A stretch of DNA of 64,000 nt from Leuctra nigra (taxonomy: Eukaryota; Arthropoda; Insecta; Plecoptera; Leuctridae), in contig OW203762.1 of NCBI GenBank assembly GCA_934045905.1, positions 11,251,647 to 11,315,646 on the forward strand, written 5' to 3'. This document shows, piece after piece, positions 34,819-45,227 of the stretch. Made by a program: the position numbers and the translations under genes. Below the pieces are notes generated by a model, which saw nothing but the letters and a program-made list of their open reading frames with translations, had not been told where the DNA came from and did not search any database. Each line of letters opens with the position of its first letter. Position 1 is the first letter of the stretch.

Positions 34819-37800
34819 AAACACACAGATAAAGTGCCATAAGAGTACCGTGGTGACGCTCGCTACGCTCGCTCAATGAATGTTCTAATGTTGAACTTAT
34901 GCTTCCAGGCACTCCCACTCTGTCATGGAACTTACAACCGGACCACGCCATTGTGCTTCCCGGAGAGTCCCTCACCTTCCTGTGCCGCAGCAGCCTGGCG
35001 CTGACCGACTGTCGCCTCGGCTTCATGCGAGAGGACCGCTGGGCGAGCTTCACCGCCGGCGCCGCCACTCCGCCCACCTCCGAGCTCCGGTACCTCGGCA
35101 ACGGGCTCGAGAGCGGACACTGCGGGGTCACCATGATGAACGTCAAGGAGAGCATGAGCGGCGATATACGATGTGTGGGCGTTTCCAATGAGAGGTGGGC
35201 GGGCGACTTCATGATGCTCGTTGTTGCCAGTAAGTAGACCAACACATGGTTTCAGACTACATTGGTTTATAGATGGACGCCGATCGAAGCATGTACACTC
35301 AACAATCATGAAACGGTTTTTGGGCAAAACGGAATGGCTGCTGGTCAGGTTCCTCGACAATCCATCCTCGTTATTAATAATGAAATCAGAGCTCATCTAC
35401 TAGAGTTAGATAACGAGTTGGCATAGATTATGCCATGAAATCTTTTTCAGCCAATCCGATTCTTTAGAAAACTGTTTTTATCTTTTGTTGGGTGTACATA
35501 CTCCTTTAAATTGACTATATCTTGATTATTGTTTTTCTTGACAGAAGTGCTTAAATAGTACTTTAGTACTGTGAGTATCAAACAAAATATAGTATACCTA
35601 CTTAGTATTAAAACAAATAAAGCACAATTTAAATAATTCAATTTAATAGCAACTATTGGTTTTAAAAATTAAAATTTCATTTGAAAATCATGACTATAAA
35701 GTTTTTGAGAAATTTTAATCGATTTTGTTATTTTAAATGAACTATTTATTTATTCTTTAACTTGATTGATAGCGAAACACCTCCGAAACACATTCAATCG
35801 TTTGAAAACAAATATTCTAAAATATATATAATGAAGGTATCAAGTACAATTCATTGAATTCTCCTCCTCTGCAGAATCTCCCGACGCCCCCGACCTGGAG
35901 ATCAACGGTGACCAGCGCGACGGCGGCACGATGGAGGCAACGTGCGCGGTGAGCAACGCCCGTCCCGCCGCCAACCTCACCTGGTACCTCGACAACCAGG
36001 TGGTGAGCGACGCCGTGGACGCCACGCCTGCTGACGCCTGGTACGACTACGAGCTGCAGTCCACCGTGCAGCGGATGAAGATGAGGGTCACCGACAGAGA
36101 CCACGGCAGGGAGTTGAAGTGCGTCGCCAGTCACATTGCGCTCTTCGATTACGTCAACCAGGACACCAAGGTCATCGACGTCAGGTGTAAGTAAAAGAAC
36201 ATAGAAAATATGTGTTCTTATAGTCTGTCCCGTGATAATTTGAAAATGAAGACTTTGAGGAAAAGAATTATTTTTAATATTACGGTATTACCTGATGTGG
36301 AGGAACTCCTACATCAATATAAATTCTATCCAATAATTTTATTTTAATTATATTAAATTCCTTTCTATCCTTTCTTGTCGAATGACAAGTCCTATCTAAT
36401 GGTGTTTTCCACTGGCCGCACTAGGGCTGCACTGAAATGACGTCACCAAACAAAACTCAATGCAAATTTCAAACTGAGTGCAGAACTAGTGCAGCCAGTG
36501 GACAACGCCATGTAAGCAATATTGGATTTAGACTTTAAATTGAAAATTAAGTAAAACAATTTCGTTTTACAGCCAATTATCATGAAAAAGAAGAGATGGG
36601 AGTAATTTTTTTTTTTTACATCTTTATTAGACTTCTTTTAAATTCAATATTACCTCCACTTTTTTGTCATGTTGATCAAAGCTAGAGAAAAAATACTAAT
36701 GAAGTGTTCAATTATTGGTTAGCTTCTAACACCATTACTTTTTATATTGAAATTATGAGCATAATTGAAATGTATGTATTGGTGATACATTTGTAGAAAA
36801 TTTCAAATGAATAAATCAATTGGTTTAATGCTGGCTACTGAAGTAAAAAAGCATCACAATGCGTCAAGCAAAGCTACAATTTACAATGCTTCAATTAAAA
36901 CACTGTAACGGAATTGATGATTCATAGTCAGTATTGCATGGAATCGAACACGTGGCACTTTCGACCATGTGTGTTTTAATTTTGATGACGGATACGGGAC
37001 ATGTTTCGAGGCGTATCTATACTGCGTAGTCCAGTGCACGTGCAGTCAAGAACAGTGGATCTTGTGTTTTTGTGTGGCGCGCGTGGGAGAAGGCACAATT
37101 CTAGTGTACGCGTGTTGATGACGTCATGGAAGAAAAGATGCTGCAGCGAACATAATTTTTAGTTAGTTGTACAGCACCCTCCGTCAGATAAGGACCGAGC
37201 TGCGTCACTGTCACTCATTTTGTATTGGAGTTTGTATTGGATTCTGTATTGGATTTGAAAAATGAATAAAGACATAAATATAAAATAAATAAGTTGTGTT
37301 TTTGAAATTAAACCAGTTTTAACACTTTGAAACAGTGGAGATAAATGTAATCACTAATAACATTGATTTTTTTCTCCAGTTTCTCCGCGAGATTTGAAAC
37401 TCCCACCGAGACAGTCCAATATGGTGATTGGTTCGTATGGAATGCTGAAAGTTGAAATACGAGCCAATCCGCAGCCGATCCTGACATGGAGCATCGGCGG
37501 CATCACAGTCAAGGACGACGATCCTGACGCCACAGACAGATACAAAGCAGTCCCAGCCACGAACAAGGTATCCATAGTACTAGCTCGAAAATGAACTATT
37601 TGTTAACTGAATAAGCATTCACATATTCGTGCATGCACAAAGTTATATCATTATTGTATAAAGGTATTGAAATTATGCTTCAGACTGCAATTAAATGTAT
37701 TTAGTTATGCTCACAGGACCATCACACGTTCATTATTATTACAGGAGCTCCACACTAATATATGCCTCCTGATACTTATGATACTTATGATTCAAAACAA

Positions 37801-40800
37801 TGGGTCAGAAGAGAAAAGTAAGGTTTCGAAGCTAACACTGAAAAGTCTTCTAGTATTTTTTATGAAAAAAATCACCGTTCAAAAACCCATGGGTTTTTTC
37901 AATTAGGTTTTACCTAAAAGCCAGGCGAGTTTTTTTGGTACTGGGGAAATAATGCAAACAGCAATGCCCCAAAAAATATCAGCCCCAAAGCCATCACAAA
38001 ATATATAAATTTAATGTGTTTGGTACACAACCTTGACGTCGGCTGTCCCTTAAGCTGTTCTTTCTCATTCATTAATCAACACATTATACTTCAAATTAGG
38101 AATAAAGATTCCTCGATGACTATTTATCATAGCAAAAAAAATATTTTGTTTATTCAGAATATAAATATGTTAACAATCAACCATTTATGTTTTTGAGCGA
38201 GCGTAGCGAGCGTCACCACGGTACTCTTATGGCACTTTCTCTGTGTGTTTTTTTTTTTTTTGTGGTCACAGCCCAGGTCAAACCGCTCAAGCAATCGATC
38301 TGAAATTTTGTACACATACTAACGTAATCTATGCGGTCCCTGGGATCGTTTTTGAATGGGCTCCCGTGATTGGTTCAAATTTTAAAAAAATTATCTTTCG
38401 ATTGGGTGCTTTGATCTATTTGAAATTTAGCAAAAACATTGCAACCAACATTGTACCCAATCATAAAAAGTTTCAGCCAAATCCTCCTATTGGTTCAAAT
38501 TTAAAACCATTTTTCATGTGATTTTTGACATTTAAACTAGAACAGATTGACCGATCAACTTGAAACTTCGCGTGGTCATTGGTACCAACATTTTAGATAT
38601 TTTTGCCAATTTTCAGTCTAATCTGTCGTTATTTTCAAAAGTTTTGTCATTTTAAGGTCATTTTATTCCATAATCTTGAAAAATGTATACTAAATTGTCA
38701 TCCCTGCCTTCTTTAAGCTTCTGTTCCAAGGCAAGGCTTGTAGAGCAGCCAAGCTATTCACAATGTACAGTAAAATGAAAGCATTTTTGAGCTAGCGCAT
38801 AAAATCGGATGCAGTACGAAGGCCAAATCCTCTAATTGGTTTAAGTTTAAATAATGTCTTCTGATTGGTCGACAATAAAAATGTTCACATTAAGTTCAAA
38901 TTTTGCATGGTGATCAAGACCAACTTAATATTAAATTTTACATATTGTAAGCCCAATCAGTCAAGTATTAATTGTAATTTTACGAGTTTAGTATGGGATG
39001 TCACAAGAGATTTCTGGAGAAGGTATGTAGGTAAGACTTCACGACACAATGGATCTGTTATTCATCCAGAGTATTATGGAGATTGAAAAATTGCAGAGAA
39101 AATCGTCTTGTGCCGTGTCGTGCATCGTTACTATGGGGATGTTGCATGTTCTGTGCTCGCTCATCAACGCGTTACACTGAGCGTTTTCCTAGTTTATTCA
39201 TCCTACACCTAGAGAGTTCCCTGTTGTAAGAAACAACTCGTGTAACATTATCGTTCTTGCCCAAGGGCCTCGGCAAATGGGAAATTACTCTGCACATCAG
39301 AGCCGTGACAGCCGAGGACTTGGATGTTGAATACGTTCTGAACGCCAGGAATCAGCTCGGCGGAAACACATTTCGAATCTCAATGCCGAGATCTGAAGGA
39401 GCGGGAGGTGAGATAAATATCTGGTGCTGTACCTTAGAGTGGAATGGCGGTATGGCTGGCTTTGTCCAATCTCATTTGTATTGGTGACACCAGGCATTTT
39501 GAACAACAAATGTATTTTGGACTTGTCAGTTAGGTATGTTGCCATTTCATTAAGTGACGAAAACCATATGGAAAAGTATTCCAGGGTTATAACAGCTATA
39601 AAATAGAACCAAAACTATTTATTTATATTATTTTAAAGCTTATGAGATATTCTATGGTATACCTAGTTAAAATCAAAATTGTGGAAAATTGTAAGCTTGC
39701 CTTGAAATTCTTGTTCTGAACTTCTGAGTATACTACTACAAGAAATGGATGTTATTTTATCAACTGAATAACTCTTTTTCTCAGGTGGAGTGTCAAGGCC
39801 ATCCTCGCCAACAGCGCCAGTCGTGAACCCTCGGCCTACGCAAGCAGCCAATAAACCCAAACCTGGCTCGTCATCCAATCCTGCGCCCAAGGATGGTTGG
39901 TATTTCGAATCTACTATACTACTACTATGTTTCTTATGGCACTGCGAGATACCCAAACTAACACTGTTTCGTGATTACAGGGGTATTAATCATTACGCTA
40001 AGGTTACGTGACCGCTGCTGATCTTGGTCTCACGCTGCTTGTATGTTGCAGACGTCTGCGGCTACGCCATCTCGACCGTGCCTCTCATCGTCAATGGCAA
40101 CGCGACGCAGCACGGCCAGTGGCCATGGACAGCGGCCATCTTCGCCAAGAAGCCGAGGAGTGCGGGGCTGGAGTTCCAATGTGGCGGCACTTTGATTGAC
40201 AGAATGCATGTGGTAACTGGTAAGAGACTGGTAAAGTACTCTGTGTTGCTGAACCATTCCTCTCTATTACACACCGCAGATGTTGAAATAATAATGTTTA
40301 TTGAGGCAAGATCTGAAAATTGAAAATCCAGGTCTACGATTCACAATTTATGAGCGATTTCAATAATTTTTGTATGAATTTCTTTCTCAAATTAGTTTTT
40401 TAATGAAAATTTTACTAGTTTATCAGCGTATAGCTCCGTTGCATCCTGAGTCTTTGCTGGGTTGCGATTCTACAATTATTTTCGATTGCTGGCAAAATCG
40501 CAATCTGTATAAAGCTTATGGCAAAATCTCATTGCTATTAGAATTACTACTATAGAATTTGCAGTTATAGAATCCCTATACCCTGGGTCCCCGTTGGCCA
40601 GGATAAGCCTCCCAGACCATAGTTATTCATAGTTGACATACAAACTGTAGTGGAATCTGAAGAATAGACCATTTAATTTCAAATGTTAAAAATACGATTA
40701 GGTAATTGCTATTAGATGTTGGAATTGAGATTAGTCACATACCGTGGAACAAAATTACATAAAATATTGGTGATTCGAATGGACAACTCAGCACAGGGGC

Positions 40801-43546
40801 GGTCTTGGATGAAAAGAACCGGGATGCTATTAGGCAAAGGGCCTGAATAAACATGTGACGGGGCCCGTAAAAAAAGTAGAGAAAGAAAAATTGTATGTAA
40901 AATGACTAAAAATGCTGGTTAAATATGAAAAACGACAGTAAAATTTATTTAGAGGGCTGTAATATAAGAAAAAGGGTCCGGGATGCGATCGCACTTTGGG
41001 CCAGACCGCCACTGACTCAGCGTAACACAATCTATTTGCATTTCAGCTGCTCACTGCATTGCAATAGACAGTCAAAAGACTCTAACTCATAATGACCTTA
41101 TTGTCATTCTCGGGAAATACGATCTCACCGACTGGACTGAGGCAAACAGCCAACTGAAGAAGGTAAAGTTAAGAGTCAGTCATCTTCACCCCAAGGTTAG
41201 TTTTTTAGATAATATTTCCTAAATTTTGTCATAACTTACAATCTGTTAAAATATTTACGATGTTAAAAATAATGTACGTAGCGATTTCTTGTCAACCTTT
41301 GATATTAAGATACTCTTTTTATAACAGACCACTCTGCAAAGGCAAAACTTCCCTATTGTTTCATATTGGTGTTGAATTTGGGTGCACATATCGCAATTAT
41401 AAGTTGGTATAAATAAATATAATAAGTCGACTCAAGAACTAGATGCGTTAACTAATTTTCACATGGAAAATATACTTAAGTTGAATGGTTCAAAAGTTAT
41501 GACAATATTTTAGGAAGTACCTATCTAAGAATTTACCTTGGGGTACAGCAATTACAAGATAACCTGTCATTGCTATTTTATGAGTACATATTCGATCATT
41601 CCTGTAGAAAAATTGTCATCTTCAAGTATTTTGCGAGCTCTTTACAGCCTACAATCTTGAAAATATAAGGCTAAAGAGTGTAGTTAAAGAGGTCATTGTA
41701 ATGTAACACATCTAGTATGAATTACGCAAGTTTGATGATATCACCTATTAGCTGAAACTATTAGGAAATGTGTGTTTATTTCCTGGCAGATATCTCGGAT
41801 CCACGTACATCCACGATATGAGGGGGGATCACCAGGGAAGGGATCTGACATCGCGGTGCTGACGTTGACAGCGCAAGTGTCCTACACGGCATACGTCAGA
41901 CCAATCTGCATGTGGAACAAGGAAGCCGATCTCGACACCATCATTGGCAAGCACGGAGTTGTGAGTTCGCGAGGTCCATTTTCCCAGTTTGACAATGACA
42001 CAATCTACAACCTTTACAGTTTGAATCGCGCTATGATTATTTGATATTACATTGATGATAACTAAACATCGAGTTCCGATTTTACATTAATTTGGATTGG
42101 TAAATTGTATATTTGTTTGGGTTTTGATTTTGTACATATTTCACAGACTATTCACCACTTGGAATTAGTATGTGAGCTAAATTTCAGATAGATTTGATGA
42201 ACAGTTTGACCTTGACCCTTACCTAATACCGCCTTATCAATTGGCGATATTGGGTAAGGATCCTGGGCACAACTGACAAAAACAAAAAAAACAACAGAGA
42301 AAGTGTCGTAAGTTTACCGTGGTGACGCTTGCTAAGCTCGCTCAATCATATGTAACAATCCAGTTGCTTCCAGCGCCAGTGATTACCAAAAGTTGATAAC
42401 CTTTAGAAAAGAGAGAAAAAAATAGGTACAATATGATGAACCAACATAAAAATTATTTCAATCTGATGTAATAATTTTTACTTTGACATCGATTTAGCAA
42501 AAGTTGAATCACCATAGCCTCTTCAAATATACAATTTCCTCATCATGAAGTAATACTTTCATTGCCAAATTAGATTTCCAAAAAAATACAATCTGCAACC
42601 ATCTATCTGACCTGAAGCTACGTATGTGTTTGTTTAGGTTGTGGGTTGGGGGAGATTTTCTCCTGGTGATCAGCTGGTGTCCGATGTACCTCGGAAGGCT
42701 TTCAACCTCATCGTGTCCCAAGAGGAATGTTTGCGATCCAACACGGACTTCCTGCACATCACCGGCCAAAACACTTTCTGCGCCGGGAACAGAGACGGTG
42801 AGTAACTCAGGGCAGATCGAGAAGATCAGAATTACATATTTCATTGCCTTCAGTTGCTCAAATAATTGCATTATTTTAAATGCTTAAAAAACACATAACC
42901 ACAAAACTATTTATATTGGAACAAACTTTTCGTATGAAGGTATGTTTACAGTTCGACGTTGGACATGCTGTCGCTCGATCAATGCCAGAGCGCTTGCGTT
43001 CAAGGTCAAAAGATAAATCATATTAATCTTTCAGCGTTAAGACAAACTGTAAACGTAGCTGAATAATTTTTTAATTATCGTTTTTTCAAACTTTTCAAAT
43101 ATATGTTGCTAAAAAATAATAGTATATAAGGGATCTGGAAATTTAGATAAATTTAGATAATTTGGGTTCTAAAGTAGGTGATGGGCAGAGATGGAACCAC
43201 TCTCATATTTGCCCGTCACCGACCGTAGACTCGAATTTGAAAGGTGACGACTAATACCTCAATTTCTAAAAATAAAACCACTATTGTTCTGTTGCTCCCA
43301 TGACAAATACTGCAACCCAAATTCATTATTTCCCCTACAGGTAGCGGCCCTTGCAACGGTGACAGTGGCTCGGGCCTCGTTCTGCCCTACGAGACCGCCG
43401 GCAAAGTCCGATGGTTCTTACGAGGCCTTGTCAGCCTCTCGCTCCGCGATCGTGACTCGGGGATCTGCGACCTCACACAATACCTCGTCTACACAGACGT
43501 GTCTCGGTTCACCAGCTGGATCAAAGACATCGACATCAGAAGATAA
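31182..43546 (+). CDS. Secreted Ig-domain serine protease, ModSP/gd-type
   Basis: Exons 31182-31242, 32554-32871, 34909-35229, 35875-36186, 37380-37567, 39266-39407, 39785-39895, 40052-40219, 41047-41162, 41790-41960, 42638-42797, 43341-43546; phases match; 757 aa. A hydrophobic N-terminus (VLGYCFLLLLI) is a signal peptide. Four Ig-like domains cover about residues 21-447; the first two share the signature GLExGxCG. A Pro/Ser-rich linker (448-484) precedes the S1 domain (485-757). The triad is intact: AAHC, SDIAVL, NGDSGSG. The zymogen site VPL|IVNG has Leu, not Arg, at P1. The S1 pocket lacks Asp189 (GPCNGDSG), and SWG is replaced by SLS. GDSGSG plus RGLVSLSLR...YTDVS matches the ModSP/HP14/gastrulation-defective group, initiators of extracellular cascades; Ig domains replace the usual LDLa/Sushi modules. 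Candidate AATAAA at 43777-43782. An alternative donor after 41195 would add 11 residues. Confidence 0.88.
33857..34876 (+). mobile_element. GAGCGAGC-family element in Ig-protease intron 2
   Basis: Full copy of about 1.02 kb: left CTAGGAAATCGCTCAGTGTA, a poly(A) tract of about 37 bp near its right side, right end GTGACGCTCGCTACGCTCGC. It ends 31 bp before the acceptor AG of exon 3. An inverted copy lies at 38193-39192. Confidence 0.7.
35285..35480 (+). repeat. Dispersed repeat, copy 2
   Basis: Direct-orientation relative of 29056-29260, sharing CTGCTGGTCAGGTTCCT and AATCAGAGCTCA. It lies in intron 3 of the Ig-protease gene just after exon 3. Confidence 0.5.
36399..36514. repeat. Palindromic MITE (CCACTGGC type)
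   Basis: Inverted repeat of about 115 bp: ATGGTGTTTTCCACTGGC and its near complement GCCAGTGGACAACGCCAT, with inner arms sharing CACTAG/CTAGTGC and TGCACT. TAA lies next to both sides. No coding potential. Confidence 0.65.
38193..39192 (-). mobile_element. GAGCGAGC-family element in Ig-protease intron 5
   Basis: Inverted relative of 33857-34876, about 1.0 kb, starting TTGAGCGAGCGTAGCGAGCG and ending AACGCGTTACACTGAGCG then TTTTCCTAG. Together the two copies bracket exons 3-5 (the Ig domains) of the protease gene in opposite orientation. Confidence 0.7.
42168..42345 (+). mobile_element. GAGCGAGC-family right-end fragment
   Basis: Terminal fragment ending GTGGTGACGCTTGCTAAGC then TCGCTCAAT, preceded by ACAGAGAAAGTGTCGTAAG, as in the full copies. 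It lies in intron 10 of the Ig-protease gene. Another left-end scrap is at 46768-46810, and a reverse scrap at about 55075-55125. Confidence 0.5.
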
Positions 43547-45227
43547 CATCGCACGTAACACTTGCCGTGCCATCACGTATCATATGCACGTGCAAACGAC
43601 ACTCATTCAGCTCAAAGAATAATTTTATACAAAATATCAATGTTTTTTATTGGAAAGAATGTCACCAATTTTTACATAATGATAGACCAATACAGAATAG
43701 CGCTTTAGTTCAGTAGCAAAACCTACATCGCTGGCTCGGCTGGAATCCTTGTGGCAGCCGCCAACAAGCGTTTTTAAATAAAACATCATCGTACGTTAAG
43801 GTGGTGCAAGCGCAAGCTATTTTGCTGCATTTTGTAGACACTTTTTTTGGATGCGATTGGAGACGAAATGGGTTTACAAAATCATTTGAAATTTTAATCA
43901 TGATCAGATAAAAGACAAACTTAGGGTTATCGCTTAATACATTTTTATTTTTTGATTAGTTAATTAGTAATAATTATTTGATTTTTGGTGAAAAATTAGC
44001 TATTTTCTTGTCTCGCTGGATGCCGTTTAACATTTAATTTAAAAAATGTGCCAAGTAACAACCCTAAGATCATCATTGAACAACACACTTATCAAATTTG
44101 AGATCAATTGTTTCACGGCTTTAGTCTCCAATCAAGTCGGAAATTTCATAGTTTAGAGCGGTTTTGTTGAATAACTGACGCCTATTCAATAACTTAATAA
44201 GGTACGAAGCAAAAATAAAAATGTGCTACTAATATAACATCAGACTGATCATGTCGGCATACTATCCAAGTTACACCCACTTATGAAACAATTTTGTCTC
44301 CACAATCCCAGTTTTCTATCTAAATTTGCTCCAGCGGCCGAGCGCTTGTATCACCTTAACCCTAGACAGCTACCAGGAATGTTTCTTGGGTAGAGCTGTC
44401 TCATGTTCGACACTGAAGTTATGCACGCGCAGACAAGTCGTGTAGTTAGTTCATGAAGAGGCGTTGACAATTTCTGTTCTTCTCTATTTGAATGAGTCCT
44501 CTGAGAGATTTTGTAACCAGTCATCATCGTAAAATGAACACAGGGCACGAATATCAAAGAAATCGTGACATTAGCCCATTTTGCATGTCTAATGATTACT
44601 AATTGATATCCTCGAGCGAACTTATGATCTAATTTTTCTCAAGAGTCATTAACATTAAATTGGTACTATATCTGCTGGGACTAGGCTTGGCAAAAATGTT
44701 ATAATAATACAATATGTCTTCATGTTGAGACATTTTATTTTTATATGTACAGAATTTTCAATAAAACATGAATCTTTCTCGTCAAATAAAATATATACAT
44801 AATACATATTGCCATGTTTACACATTATTAATTTAAGAAGAGCACTTCTAAGTGTTTTCCCTGCAATTCGGTGAATTTGTCTTCACCAAATATTTTTGGT
44901 GTTGTTAAAATAAATAGCGTTTAAATTAAATTAAATTAACCTTTTAACTTACATCTTCAAAACGGTATTATATCCCGCATTTGTTGTTGCTGTTCTAGTC
45001 AAACGATCTTATTGAAATCAAAACTAGTTTTTCCTACCATTATTGACCTTTCTGTTTGGATGTTGGTTTGGTTGGAATATTCACGAATTGTTATGAATTT
45101 CTTTTTAAAACATTTATCTGGACAGTGAGCGGTTGTCTATGATAAATTAACCTAGCAGTTAAAAGGTTAATACTTATAGAAGATACTTCACATTGCTGAG
45201 GTATCGAGTTCAATAACTTTAGCTTCC
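43547..45227. other. Spacer between Ig-protease and THAP genes
   Basis: Holds the 3' UTR of the protease (AATAAA at 43777-43782) and the presumed 3' UTR of the minus-strand THAP gene (TTTATT, read as AATAAA on the minus strand, at 44734-44739). The rest is AT-rich with only chance ORFs. Confidence 0.5.

Noticed and set aside
34739..35396. Minus-strand ORFs of 154-168 codons
   Set aside because: They run antisense to the second Ig exon and through a poly(A) tract of a repeat; low-complexity poly-Phe sections and no domain.
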